Assembly: GCA_943328795.2 (NCBI GenBank)
Contig: CALQBK020000004.1
Coordinates: 1 to 61,586 of the forward strand
Length of the DNA stretch: 61,586 nt
Direction: 5' to 3'
Source of the DNA: Bifidobacterium breve
GTDB lineage: Bacteria > Myxococcota_A > UBA796 > SXON01
Position numbers and translations under genes: made by a program. Positions 34,878-44,105 of the stretch are shown in pieces. The notes below the pieces were generated by a model. That model saw nothing but the letters and a program-made list of their open reading frames with translations. It was not told the DNA's origin and searched no databases. Numbering within the stretch: the stretch's first letter is position 1; each line of letters begins with the position of its first letter.

Positions 34878-37800
34878 ATGCGCTACGCTTCCCCCCGACG
34901 CCCGTCTGCCCGCCCCAGCCCAGCCCCGATCTGCCGCCTGTTGGCGCTCTCGTTGGTCACCGGAATTCCGGTGCTCGGGGGCCTCGCGGGCTGCACGACG
35001 GACGGCGCAATGGCGCACGCCAGCAGGATTGAGAGCCTCGACCAGGCGATCGGCGGGCCCAAGGCTACCGCGCGCGTCGGCGACTACCTGCTCGAGAACG
35101 GCAAGGTCCGCTTCGCGGTGCTCGACGGCCGCTACTCGTACGGGCCTGCGCCGTACGGCGGCACGCTGGTGGACGCCGACCTCGTGCGGAGCGACCCGAA
35201 GTGGGGCGGCGGCCACGGCAACGACCAGATGGCGGAGACGTTCTCCGCCGTCGATCTCGACCTGGCCGCGGCGGACACCCCCGAGGAGGTCCAGGTCCTG
35301 AACGACGGCAGCGACGGCAACGCGGCGATCATCCGAGTCGACGCCTCGGACGAGCCGTTCCTCTCGGCCCTCGGCTTGCTCTGGGGGATCGTGCACCACC
35401 CCGAGATGCGGCTCACCACCGACTACATCCTCGAGCCCGACGCCGACGTGCTGCTGATGCGCACCACCGTCACCATCCTGGACCCCGACGGCGACGGTTC
35501 GGTGGTCCCCATGAGCGAGCTCGCGGACGCCCCGGTGATCCCCGGCAGCACCGAGCCCGTGGACATCATCGGCACCGCGACGGCGACGGGCTGCGCCATG
35601 GGCGACTTCTACCTGCAAGGCGGCACGATCGACGTGTTCGCCCCCGGCATCGGCTTCGACGAGGACGGCGCGGTCTACCGTGCGTCGCTCGAGGGCCAAA
35701 ACCTGTTCCAGGAGCCGTTCCAGTTCCCGTTCATCGGCGGCACCGGCACGGACGTCTCCTACGGCCTGGCTGCGGCCACCGGGGACCTCTACGTCCCGCT
35801 GTTCACGTCGTCCCAGACGGCCGGCTTCGGCGCGTTCAAAGAGGGCGATGGCACGAGCGAGCGGTTCCCCCAGGGCACTGCGTTCTCGTACGAGCGCTAC
35901 CTGGCCGTGGGGTCGGGCGACATGGGCAGCGTGTACGACAAGCTCGCGGCAGCGCGCGGGGACGTGACGGGCACCGTGAGCGGGAACGTGCTCGAGGAGG
36001 GCTCGTACGAGCCAGTGACTGGCGCGATGGTGTTCGCGTACGAGCCGGGGGCCGAGTACCCGTGGATGCAGTGGGAGGCTGACGTGGGGGAGGACACGCA
36101 GGTCGACGGCTCGTTCGGCGGGCACCTGCCGCCGGGGGAGTGGGAGTTGGCCGCGTACATTCGCGGCCGCCCCGAGGGGCAGCGCGTCGCGGTCACGGTC
36201 GCGGAAGGGCAAGACACCACGGTGGCCCTCGGGATCCCGCCCGCGGGCGAGGTGCGTGTACACATCGTCGACGAGGCCGGCCGGCCGATGCCCGGCAAGG
36301 TCAGCTTCTTCGGGGGCACGTCGCTGTACCCGGACCGCGGTGACCCGTTCATCGGCGGCGACCCGTCCGAGGTCACGTTCGTCCCGTACGGCGACGCCAC
36401 GCTCAACCTCCCGCCGGGGCACTACACCGCGATCGCGACCCGCGGCTTCGAGTACGAGATCGACCAGGTCGAGTTCGACCTCTCCGCCACTGGCGCGGCC
36501 GAGATGACGTTCCAGTTGGTGCACAGCGTCGACACCGAGGGTTGGGTCTCGGCCGACTTCCACGTGCACTCGATGCCGAGCTTCGACTCCGGCGTCACGC
36601 TGCCCGACCGCGTGACCAGCATGGTGAGCGAAGGCGTCGAGTACTTCTCCTCGTCCGACCACGACTCCATCACCGACTTCTCGCCCACCGTCGAGGCGAT
36701 GGGCATGGAGCCCTGGTTGCAGACAGGCATCGGCCTCGAGACCACCACGCTCGAGCTCGGCCACTACATCGGCTTCCCGCTCGCCCACGATTTCGAGGTC
36801 GAGGCCGGGGGCGCGTTCGACTGGACAGGCATGGACCCCGGCGAGATCATGGACACCCTCACGGAGGTCGGGAACGACGCCGGGATGGACCCCGTGCGGC
36901 TCGTCGCGCACCCCCGCGACGGCATCCTCGGGTACTTCGACCAGTACGGGTTCGACCCCTACACCGGCGAGACCAACACCCCCATCCTCTCGACGGTCAA
37001 CCCGCTGTTGAAGGATCCAAAGAACATGCGGCTCGACTTCGACGCGTTGGAGCTGTTGAACGGCAAGCGCTTCGAGCTCATCCGCACGCCGACCCAACCC
37101 GAGCTGGACGCGTACGCTGCGGACCACACCGCGCTGCGGCCCTACGACATGGTCGAGCGCACGCCCGAGGAGCAGGAGGCGCTGATCAACGACGACTACC
37201 GGCTCGGCTACGGCTACGAAGGCCAGATCGACGATTGGTTCACGTTGATCAACTTGAACAACCGCATCCCCGGCTTGGCCAACTCGGACACGCACGACAA
37301 GTACGGGATCGAGTCGGGCTGCCCCCGCAACTTCGTCGCGGCGAGCACCGACAACCCCGCCGAGCTCGACGACCAGGCGATCGCAGACGCTGTGAAGGCT
37401 GGGCACTCGTTCATGTCGTCCGGGCCCTTCGTCCGGTTCTACATCAACGACGAGAGCACGGGGATCGGCGACCAACTGACGGACACCGACGGCACCGTCC
37501 GACTGTTCATCGAGGTGCAAGCGCCTTCGTGGATGAAGGTGGACCGCGTCGAGGTGTACGAGAACGGGACGCTCTTGTACGCCGACACCAACTTGGAGTC
37601 CGGCATCGTCCGGTACCTCCAGTACAAGGACGTCGCGGTCACCAAGGACAGTTGGTTCGTCGTCAGCGTGATGGGCGACGACGACATGTCGCCGTTGTTC
37701 TCCGCCGTCGAGATCCCGCCGATCCAGCTCCAGGACGTCGTCATCGAGGCGCTCTCCACGGTGCCCGCGGTGTCGAGCTTGCTGGACGCTGCTGTCCCCA

Positions 37801-37928
37801 TCCCGCGCTCTGGGGCCGTGTTCCCGTACGCCCTCACGAACCCCATCTACGTGGACGTAGACGGCGACGGCGAGTGGACCGCGCCCGGCATCCCTGCGTG
37901 GATGCAAGAGCCGCAGGCGCCAGAATGA
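34878..37928 (+). CDS. PHP-domain (CehA/McbA-like) metallohydrolase lipoprotein
   Basis: 1016 aa from ATG 34878. The lipobox is GLAGC (Cys39). The N-terminal half is a beta-sandwich/supersandwich-like region, followed at about 360-480 by carboxypeptidase-regulatory-like folds (GTVSGNVLEEGSYEPVTGA and VRVHIVDEAGRPMPGKVSF). The PHP catalytic domain starts near residue 555 with ADFHVHSMPSFDSG, then SSDHDSITD, LVAHPRDGI and GLANSDTHDKYG, giving the metal-binding His/Asp set. Predicted periplasmic or outer membrane phosphoesterase or related hydrolase. The C-terminus carries a beta domain. Its stop overlaps the ATG of the Nudix-fusion gene. Confidence 0.85.
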   Translation: MRYASPRRPSARPSPAPICRLLALSLVTGIPVLGGLAGCTTDGAMAHASRIESLDQAIGGPKATARVGDYLLENGKVRFAVLDGRYSYGPAPYGGTLVDADLVRSDPKWGGGHGNDQMAETFSAVDLDLAAADTPEEVQVLNDGSDGNAAIIRVDASDEPFLSALGLLWGIVHHPEMRLTTDYILEPDADVLLMRTTVTILDPDGDGSVVPMSELADAPVIPGSTEPVDIIGTATATGCAMGDFYLQGGTIDVFAPGIGFDEDGAVYRASLEGQNLFQEPFQFPFIGGTGTDVSYGLAAATGDLYVPLFTSSQTAGFGAFKEGDGTSERFPQGTAFSYERYLAVGSGDMGSVYDKLAAARGDVTGTVSGNVLEEGSYEPVTGAMVFAYEPGAEYPWMQWEADVGEDTQVDGSFGGHLPPGEWELAAYIRGRPEGQRVAVTVAEGQDTTVALGIPPAGEVRVHIVDEAGRPMPGKVSFFGGTSLYPDRGDPFIGGDPSEVTFVPYGDATLNLPPGHYTAIATRGFEYEIDQVEFDLSATGAAEMTFQLVHSVDTEGWVSADFHVHSMPSFDSGVTLPDRVTSMVSEGVEYFSSSDHDSITDFSPTVEAMGMEPWLQTGIGLETTTLELGHYIGFPLAHDFEVEAGGAFDWTGMDPGEIMDTLTEVGNDAGMDPVRLVAHPRDGILGYFDQYGFDPYTGETNTPILSTVNPLLKDPKNMRLDFDALELLNGKRFELIRTPTQPELDAYAADHTALRPYDMVERTPEEQEALINDDYRLGYGYEGQIDDWFTLINLNNRIPGLANSDTHDKYGIESGCPRNFVAASTDNPAELDDQAIADAVKAGHSFMSSGPFVRFYINDESTGIGDQLTDTDGTVRLFIEVQAPSWMKVDRVEVYENGTLLYADTNLESGIVRYLQYKDVAVTKDSWFVVSVMGDDDMSPLFSAVEIPPIQLQDVVIEALSTVPAVSSLLDAAVPIPRSGAVFPYALTNPIYVDVDGDGEWTAPGIPAWMQEPQAPE

Positions 37929-38689
37929 CCCGCCGCTCCTGGTCGGTGTCCATCCTCGCTCGCAACGCCGGCGACGTGCTGCTGATCCGGCACAAGCGCC
38001 TCGGCACGTGGCTGCCCGTTGGCGGGGAGGTCGAGGCGGGGGAGACCCCGCTGGAGGCCGCGCGCCGAGAGCTGCGCGAGGAGACGGGCTTCGAGGGGGT
38101 GTTCGTGCCCGGGCTCGGGGTGACGGGCACACCGGCCGGGCTGCTCGGGTACGAGGAGCACGACGCGGGATCGAAGGGCACCCACTTGAACTTCGCGTTC
38201 GTGGCCGATGTACCGGACCGGGCGGTGGTCCCGAACGACGAGTACAGCGAGTTCCAGTGGGTCGCAGACGCGGGAGAGCTCCCCTGCCCGGCCAATGTCC
38301 GCGAGCTGGTGCGGATGGCGCGGTTCGCGGGAGAAGGCGCGCTGCACGCGTTGGCGCGCCGCTGGCTGCAGGCGTTCAACGGGCGGGATCTCGACGCGCT
38401 GCTCGCGCTCTACGCGCCCGACGCGGTGCACGTGAGCCCCAAGCTCCGGGACCGCCAACCCGAGACGAAGGGCGAGATCCGTGGGACCAACGCCCTGCAC
38501 GCGTGGTGGCGCGGCGCGATGGACCGCCTGCCCGGGCTTCGCTACGAGCCGCTCCACCTCACGGCCTCGGGCGACCGGGTGTTCATGGAGTACCTGCGGA
38601 CGGTCCCCGGTGAGCCCGACTTGGTGGTCGCCGAGGTGCTTGTCGTGCGCGACGGGCTGATCCAGCACTCCATGGTCTTCCACGGATGA
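37925..38689 (+). CDS. Nudix hydrolase fused to an NTF2/SnoaL-like domain
   Basis: 254 aa from ATG 37925 (ATGA overlap). Residues 1-125 are a Nudix domain with the complete box: GEVEAGETPLEAA, then RRELREETGFEG (34-58), giving the catalytic REEtG helix. Residues 128-254 form an NTF2-like alpha+beta cone (ALARRWLQAFNGRDLDALLA, LYAPDAVHVSP, MEYLRTVPGEPDLVVAEV). Both domains look intact with a short linker. The Nudix part should hydrolyse nucleoside diphosphate derivatives; the NTF2-like part could bind or isomerise a small product. The fusion could be real or two genes joined by a lost stop. I consider it real because no start signal lies at the junction. Confidence 0.8.
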   Translation: MTRRSWSVSILARNAGDVLLIRHKRLGTWLPVGGEVEAGETPLEAARRELREETGFEGVFVPGLGVTGTPAGLLGYEEHDAGSKGTHLNFAFVADVPDRAVVPNDEYSEFQWVADAGELPCPANVRELVRMARFAGEGALHALARRWLQAFNGRDLDALLALYAPDAVHVSPKLRDRQPETKGEIRGTNALHAWWRGAMDRLPGLRYEPLHLTASGDRVFMEYLRTVPGEPDLVVAEVLVVRDGLIQHSMVFHG

Positions 38690-38702
38690 CCGGGGCCGAC
38701 GC

Positions 38703-39617
38703 GTGAAGACAACCGCCGAAAAGGCCAAGACCGGGCGTGCCGCGAAGACAGCAGGGCGGGCCGGCAAGGCTGACGCCGGCACCGAGCAACTAAAAAAGCT
38801 CTCCAAGAAGCTCGGCAACACTCAAGTCCAAGCGTTGATCGGCAAGAACGACGCCGCGCGCGACCAAATCTACCAATTCATCCTGCACCGACTCCAGAAG
38901 CTGCACTCCATCCAACTGCGCGAGAAGCAGGCGATGAAGAAGCAGCGCGTCTGGTTCGACGAAGTCGCGCACAAGAAGGCTGGCTTTGGGCTGCCCGACC
39001 CGACGCGCTGGCGGGAGTCGGCGAGCGAGTACAAGCAGTCGGCGCAAGCGCTCTCGCGGGGCAACCTCGGCCAGGCCGTGGACCACCTGGACCGGGCCAT
39101 GGAGGCCGAGCGGAAGGCGATGGAGAGCTTGCCCAAGCAGGTGCCGCTCGACCACGACGACATCGCCATGGAGCGCCCGACGGCGTCGGTCGGGGTGAAC
39201 GCCGGCGAGGGCTGCACGCCCCGCGAGGTGATCGAGGCCGTGCACCTGGCCGAGACCATCGAGCGCGAGAGCGACAAGTCGAAGGCCGAGGGCCTGTACC
39301 GCACGCGGAAGCACTGGTGGGGGGAGGTCGGGGAGGACGACGAGAAGAAGGATGACGAGAAGAAAGCCGACAAGAAAGCCGAGAAGAATGGAGCGAAGCC
39401 AGGGGCGAAGAAGGGAGCGAGCGGCGAGGAGGTCGAGGCCGACAAGGCGGCCCCGGGGCCGGACACCGAGACCCAGCAGGAGCAGCAGCCCGAGCGAGAG
39501 CCGGTCGCCCAGGACCTGCGCCCGCAGGTGGAGGACGAGCTGGTGGCGCCGCCACGCCCGGGGCAAGAGCCGGCACCTCCCGCTCGCAAGGTCAAGACGG
39601 CGGTGAAGCGTAAGTAG
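38703..39617 (+). CDS. charged coiled-coil protein of unknown function
   Basis: 304 aa, GTG start. Lys-rich N-terminus, central helical region (QIYQFILHRLQKLHSIQLRE, about 55-75), then a helix-rich part to about 205. The C-terminal 95 residues are low-complexity Lys/Glu/Asp/Pro (KKDDEKKADKKAEKNGAKPG). No catalytic motif or membrane segment. Its TAG stop (39615-39617) is the first triplet of the dispersed hairpin repeat described at 39615, so the C-terminus may have been set by the repeat insertion. Confidence 0.6.
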   Translation: MKTTAEKAKTGRAAKTAGRAGKADAGTEQLKKLSKKLGNTQVQALIGKNDAARDQIYQFILHRLQKLHSIQLREKQAMKKQRVWFDEVAHKKAGFGLPDPTRWRESASEYKQSAQALSRGNLGQAVDHLDRAMEAERKAMESLPKQVPLDHDDIAMERPTASVGVNAGEGCTPREVIEAVHLAETIERESDKSKAEGLYRTRKHWWGEVGEDDEKKDDEKKADKKAEKNGAKPGAKKGASGEEVEADKAAPGPDTETQQEQQPEREPVAQDLRPQVEDELVAPPRPGQEPAPPARKVKTAVKRK

Positions 39618-39780
39618 CTTTGGCGGGCTCGCGCCCCCCAATCCCCCGATGGCCGGGCGGAAAAAGGCGGGCGGGGTACCGCCCGCCTTTTTCCTCGCGA
39701 TTCGGCGGATGCCGAATCGCCCCGGCCGGTACAGCGGGCAGTGGTGGTGCGCAGGGGCGGGCGCGCGGGCTGTAGGCCGC
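39615..39780 (+). repeat. dispersed hairpin repeat, copy 1
   Basis: Begins TAGCTTTGGCGGGCTCGCG, whose TAG is the stop of the upstream gene. Contains a strong terminator hairpin (39661-39692: A5-GGCGGGC-GG, loop GGTA, CC-GCCCGCC-T5). A second perfect 10-bp hairpin lies at 39697-39706/39711-39720 (GCGATTCGGC). Sequence similarity to copy 2 runs through about 165 bp. Confidence 0.8.
39661..39692. terminator. bidirectional Rho-independent terminator in repeat copy 1
   Basis: A 14-bp stem with loop GGTA, bounded by AAAAA and TTTTT on either side, so it can end transcription in both directions. Confidence 0.85.
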
Positions 39781-39787
39781 CCCCGAG

Positions 39788-40087
39788 GTGCCCGTGGAGA
39801 ACCAAGAAGCCCAGCCCCAACAACGCGACATGCTCGCCGTCGCGTCCGCCGTGCTCGGGGTCGTCGGGTGCGCGGTCTACTGCTGTGGCTCGTTCATGTG
39901 CGTCGGGTGGCTCGCCTTCCCCGTGTGGTTCATCGGGTTCGCGTTGGGCGTGTTCGGGGCAGTTCGCGGCGCCGGGAACGATCGCATCATCGCGATCGTC
40001 GGCATCGCGTTGAACGTCCTGCCCGGGCTCGTGTTCATGGTGTTGACGATGCTCGGGGTTGGCTTGGCGATGTTCAATCAGAACTAG
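39788..40087 (+). CDS. small membrane protein
   Basis: 99 aa, start GTG 39788 (GTG 39794 and ATG 39830 are alternatives). Two or three hydrophobic helices: AVASAVLGVVGCAVYCC, GWLAFPVWFIGFALGVFG and IIAIVGIALNVLPGLVFMVL. It resembles small DUF-type membrane proteins of Gram-negative bacteria; function unknown. It lies between repeat copies 1 and 2, and its TAG stop is again the first triplet of the following repeat. Confidence 0.6.
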   Translation: MPVENQEAQPQQRDMLAVASAVLGVVGCAVYCCGSFMCVGWLAFPVWFIGFALGVFGAVRGAGNDRIIAIVGIALNVLPGLVFMVLTMLGVGLAMFNQN

Positions 40088-40257
40088 CTTTGGGGGCTCG
40101 CGCCCCCAAGCCCCCGATGGCCGGGCGAAAAAAGGCGAGCGGGGTACCGCTCGCCTTTTTTCTTCGCGATTCGGCTGGGGCCGAATCGCCCCGGCCGGTA
40201 AGGCGGGTCGTGGTGGTGCACAGGGGGGGCGGCGCGTGGCCTGAAGCCCGCGCGGCC
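40085..40257 (+). repeat. dispersed hairpin repeat, copy 2
   Basis: Same organisation and orientation as copy 1. It starts TAGCTTTGGGGGCTCGCG with TAG serving as the stop of the upstream gene. In its terminator stem, GGCGGGC/GCCCGCC of copy 1 is replaced by GGCGAGC/GCTCGCC, a compensated base-pair change. The second hairpin keeps GCGATTCGGC arms with a changed loop. Confidence 0.8.
40128..40161. terminator. bidirectional Rho-independent terminator in repeat copy 2
   Basis: Six A's, a 9-bp GC stem with loop GGTA, six T's. The compensated pair relative to copy 1 argues that the stem is functional. Confidence 0.85.
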
Positions 40258-40345
40258 GAAGAGTTGTGCGCGTCCACCCCTACAATTTTCCGCGCGGTCC
40301 CCGCCGCCCTCGGGCTACCTTCGCAAGCCCACCCCCGGATATCCC

Positions 40346-43300
40346 TTGCAGTTGCTTCGCCTCTCCGCCGTCCTCCTCGCTATCGCCTGCACCGACAAGT
40401 CCGCTGACGGCATCGACACGGGCCCGGTCGTACAAGACTCGGACACGCAGGACTCGGACACGCAAGAGACCGGCGCGGTGGACGTCGACGGGGATGGCTA
40501 CGACGCCGACGTAGACTGCAACGACTCCGACAGCACCGTCCACCCCGACGCCATCGAGGTGTGCGACGGCGTCGACCAGGACTGCGACGACGTGGTGGAC
40601 GACAACGCGACGGACGCGCCGACCTGGTACGACGACGCGGACGGCGACGGCGACGGCGACGTGTCGACGGCGGTGCAGGCCTGCGACGCGCCGCAGGGGG
40701 CGGTCGCCACCGGCACCGACTGTGACGACACGGAGAGCACGATCCACCCCGGCGCGGAGGAGTCCGACTGCTCGGACCCGGTCGACTACAATTGCGACGG
40801 CTCTGTCGGCTACGCCGACGCGGACGCCGACGGCTTCGCGGCATGCAAAGAGTGTGACGACGCCTCGGCGAGCGTGAACCCGGACGGGATCGAGACCTGC
40901 AACGACATCGACGACAACTGTGATGGCACCACCGACGAAGGCGCGACCGACGCGACCGACTGGTACCTGGACAGCGACGGCGACGGGTACGGCGATCTCG
41001 CGATGCCCACCACCGAGTGCAACGCCCCCGAAGGCTACGTCGCCGACGGGACGGACTGCAACGACACCGACCCGGCGGTGAACCCCGGTGCGACCGAGGT
41101 CTGCGACGCGCTGGACACGGACGAGGACTGCAACGGCTCTGCGGACGACGCGGACGCCGGGGTGGACCCAAGCTCGCTCGGCACTTGGTACATGGACGCC
41201 GACCTGGACGGCTACGGCGACGACGCCAACAGCACGGCCTCTTGCGACGCCGGCACCAACTGGGTCGCGGACAACACCGACTGTGACGACTCCGATCCCT
41301 CCTTCCACCCGGGGGCCGACGAGAGCGACTGCACCGACCCCAACGACTACAACTGCGACGGGTCCACCGGCGCGACGGACAGCGACGGCGACGGCTTCGT
41401 CGCTTGCGAAGAGTGCGACGACGCCTCGGCCGACGTGAACCCCGACGCTACCGAGACCTGCAACGGCTTCGACGACGACTGCAACGGCACGATCGACGAG
41501 GAAGGCGCGGTGGGCGAGGTGCCCTGGTACCTCGACGCAGACTCCGATGGCTACGGCGACGCGGACAGCGCGTGGGACCGGTGCGAACAGCCGAGCGGGT
41601 ACGTCGGCAACTCTGAAGATTGCGACGACGCAGCGGTGGCTGTCAACCCCGGCGGCACCGAGGTGTGCAACGGCGTGGATGATGACTGTGATGGCGGCGT
41701 CGACGAGGCCGGGGCGCTCGACGAGCCGACCTGGTACGCCGACGCCGACGAAGACGGCTATGGCAGCACCATCGACGTCCTCGGCGCCTGCGCGCAGCCC
41801 AGCGGCTACCTGGCCTCGACCGGCGACTGCGACGACGCGAACGGCGACACGAACCCCGGCGCGTCTGAGCAGTGCAACGGCATCGACGACAACTGCGATG
41901 GCAGCGTCGACGAAGACGGCGCGGTCGACGCGTCGACCTGGTACCTCGACGGGGACGCCGATGGCTTCGGCGGGACGTCGAGCACGCAGTCCTGCACGAT
42001 GCCGAGCGGCTACGTGGCCGACGCCAGCGACTGCGACGACGGCGACAGCGCCGTCAACCCCGATGCCATCGAGGTCTGCAACGGCATCGACGACGACTGC
42101 GACCGCATCGCAGACTCGTTCGACGCGGTGGACGCCACGTCCTACTACCAGGACCTGGACAGCGACGGGTACGGCTCTGCCCTCAGCATGTTGTCCTGTG
42201 ACCCGCTCGAGGGCTTTGTCCTGGACGGCGGCGACTGCGACGATGACGCCGCAGCCGTGAACCCCGGCGTGACCGAGTACTGCAACGGCTTCGACGACAA
42301 TTGCGACGACCAGGTGGACGAGTCCGGCGCGGCCGGGGAGTACACTTGGTACCCGGACAACGACTTGGACGCTTACGGCGACCCGGACCTCGCGGTCCTC
42401 GCCTGCAGCGGCACCCAACCGACGGGCTTCCTGCTGACCGGCGGGGACTGCCAAGACGCCGACCCGACCACGCACCCCAACGCCGACGAGTACTGCGACG
42501 GCGTAGACCACGACTGTGACTCGCTCGTCGACGAAGACAGCTCGGTCGACGCGTCCACCTGGTACCTCGATGCGGACACGGATGGCTACGGCTCCGACAC
42601 CACCGCGGCGTCCTGCGCGTTGCCCTCCGGCTACGCGGCCAACTCGGACGACTGTGACGACGGCAGCGGCGACGTGAGCCCCGGCGCCCTCGAGACCTGC
42701 AACGGCGTCGACGACGACTGCGACGGATCGGTGGACGAAGACGACGCGGTGGACGCCACCGTGTACTACGCGGACGGCGACAACGACGGGTTCGGCAACC
42801 CCGACATGCCGCTCAGCGCCTGTGCGACGCCCTCCGGCTACGTCGCCAACAACGCGGACTGCGACGACACGAACGCGGCGCTCTACCCCGACGCGAGCGG
42901 TGTCTGCGCCGCGGGCGCATCCTGCGGCGACGCGTTCGACAACGGCGCTGGCTACGACGGGATCTACACGATCGACCCGGACGGCCCGGACGGCGCGACG
43001 GCCGCCTACGACGCGTGGTGCGACATGACGGAGGACGGCGGGGGCTGGACGCTCTTGCTCTCGGCGGACGGCGCCTCCACCACCTGGGGCAACAACGCGC
43101 CCGCGTGGGCGTCGAACTCCTGGGACTCCTCGGCGCCCCCGTCGACCCTCACCGACGCCGACTACAAGTCGGAGGCCTACGTCGACCTGCCGACCTCCGA
43201 GATCCGCATCTGCTACGACGGTACGTCGCGCTGCTACACGTTCAACCACGGGTACGACATCTCGCTGTACGACTTCTTCGCCGACGGGATCACCTACGTC

Positions 43301-43651
43301 GACTACTCGTCCGGCATGTACGGGATCCCGAACGCCGGGTCCGCCAGCACCATCACCGACTACCTCGCCGATCTCGGCTTCTCGCAACACGAGGTGTCGT
43401 GCACTTGGCTCGGCATCAACGACACCCGTTCCATCTCGTCGATCGGGCTGCTCGGCGACTGGAACGGCGGCTGCACCGGGTCGGGCGTCCCGTACTCCGA
43501 CGACCTCGCGATCGGGGTCGGCCTGCAGTCCTGCTACGACGCCAACGGCTGCAACAACGGCGGCACGGCCAACGCGGCGGGCCAGAGCCGCGGCCTCAAC
43601 GGCGTGGACGACTCGGGCGTGTTCGGGCCCTGGCACGTGTTCGGGCGGTAG
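40346..43651 (+). CDS. lipoprotein with 12 MopE repeats and a fibrinogen-like C-terminal domain
   Basis: 1101 aa from TTG 40346; no ATG or GTG gives the signal peptide. Signal MQLLRLSAVLLAIAC with probable lipidation at Cys15. Residues 45-865 hold twelve complete MopE metal-binding motifs (pattern DCDDxxxxVNPGAxEVC then NGxDDDCDGxxDE) and a partial thirteenth, spaced by WYxDADxDGYG segments. The last ~230 residues begin YDAWCDMTEDGGGWTLLLS, the hallmark of a fibrinogen-like domain, and end GVFGPWHVFGR. Predicted calcium-dependent surface adhesin or binding protein: an Asp-rich stalk carrying a carbohydrate- or protein-binding head. Confidence 0.87.
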   Translation: MQLLRLSAVLLAIACTDKSADGIDTGPVVQDSDTQDSDTQETGAVDVDGDGYDADVDCNDSDSTVHPDAIEVCDGVDQDCDDVVDDNATDAPTWYDDADGDGDGDVSTAVQACDAPQGAVATGTDCDDTESTIHPGAEESDCSDPVDYNCDGSVGYADADADGFAACKECDDASASVNPDGIETCNDIDDNCDGTTDEGATDATDWYLDSDGDGYGDLAMPTTECNAPEGYVADGTDCNDTDPAVNPGATEVCDALDTDEDCNGSADDADAGVDPSSLGTWYMDADLDGYGDDANSTASCDAGTNWVADNTDCDDSDPSFHPGADESDCTDPNDYNCDGSTGATDSDGDGFVACEECDDASADVNPDATETCNGFDDDCNGTIDEEGAVGEVPWYLDADSDGYGDADSAWDRCEQPSGYVGNSEDCDDAAVAVNPGGTEVCNGVDDDCDGGVDEAGALDEPTWYADADEDGYGSTIDVLGACAQPSGYLASTGDCDDANGDTNPGASEQCNGIDDNCDGSVDEDGAVDASTWYLDGDADGFGGTSSTQSCTMPSGYVADASDCDDGDSAVNPDAIEVCNGIDDDCDRIADSFDAVDATSYYQDLDSDGYGSALSMLSCDPLEGFVLDGGDCDDDAAAVNPGVTEYCNGFDDNCDDQVDESGAAGEYTWYPDNDLDAYGDPDLAVLACSGTQPTGFLLTGGDCQDADPTTHPNADEYCDGVDHDCDSLVDEDSSVDASTWYLDADTDGYGSDTTAASCALPSGYAANSDDCDDGSGDVSPGALETCNGVDDDCDGSVDEDDAVDATVYYADGDNDGFGNPDMPLSACATPSGYVANNADCDDTNAALYPDASGVCAAGASCGDAFDNGAGYDGIYTIDPDGPDGATAAYDAWCDMTEDGGGWTLLLSADGASTTWGNNAPAWASNSWDSSAPPSTLTDADYKSEAYVDLPTSEIRICYDGTSRCYTFNHGYDISLYDFFADGITYVDYSSGMYGIPNAGSASTITDYLADLGFSQHEVSCTWLGINDTRSISSIGLLGDWNGGCTGSGVPYSDDLAIGVGLQSCYDANGCNNGGTANAAGQSRGLNGVDDSGVFGPWHVFGR

Positions 43652-43694
43652 CCAGGCGGGGCCGCTTCGGCGGCGTGTGTAGCTTCATCAAGAG

Positions 43695-44069
43695 GTGACC
43701 GTGGTCTTCATCGCGCTCTTGAGCGGCTGCTTTGCTCCGCTGGATGGCCAGCTCCCGGCCGGCCTCTGGGGCGGGGAGCACTGGTCGCTGACCGTCGCAG
43801 AGGACGGGAGCGCCCAGCTCGAAGGGGACTGCTCCCACGCCGATCTCCCCGGGCCGCTCGTCGCGACGGACGGCGACCTGGTCGTGACCTTCGACCTCGT
43901 GGGCGAAGGCGGCCCCGTGCCCGACACGGGGTGGGGTCCCGGCGAGCCGGCCGAGCTGGACGCCATGGTCTCGCCGACCCGCGTGGAGGGCACGATCGAG
44001 GTCGGGGGCGCGAGCGAGGCCTTCGTCGTCGTGCTCGGTGATGCGCCGAACTTGATGAAGTGCCTTTGA
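43695..44069 (+). CDS. small putative lipoprotein
   Basis: 124 aa, GTG start at 43695 (43701 is an alternative) with an AAGAGG-like ribosome site. Signal MTVVFIALLSGC with lipobox LLSGC. The mature part is a short beta-rich domain (HWSLTVAEDGSAQLEGDC, LVVTFDLVGEGG) that looks like a small calycin or beta-sandwich. No family assigned. Confidence 0.6.
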   Translation: MTVVFIALLSGCFAPLDGQLPAGLWGGEHWSLTVAEDGSAQLEGDCSHADLPGPLVATDGDLVVTFDLVGEGGPVPDTGWGPGEPAELDAMVSPTRVEGTIEVGGASEAFVVVLGDAPNLMKCL

Positions 44070-44105
44070 CGCCACCTGCGACCCCACCCGGATAGGCTCG
44101 CCAGC

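Noticed and set aside
34842-38132. Minus-strand extension of the porin frame across the PHP-domain gene
   Set aside because: The plus-strand PHP protein has clear catalytic motifs; the porin has its own signal peptide, GTG start and GGAG site at 34841.
40280-43636. Long open frame on the minus strand opposite the MopE-repeat gene
   Set aside because: Same cause: antisense of Asp/Gly/Cys repeats, with no signal peptide or family features.
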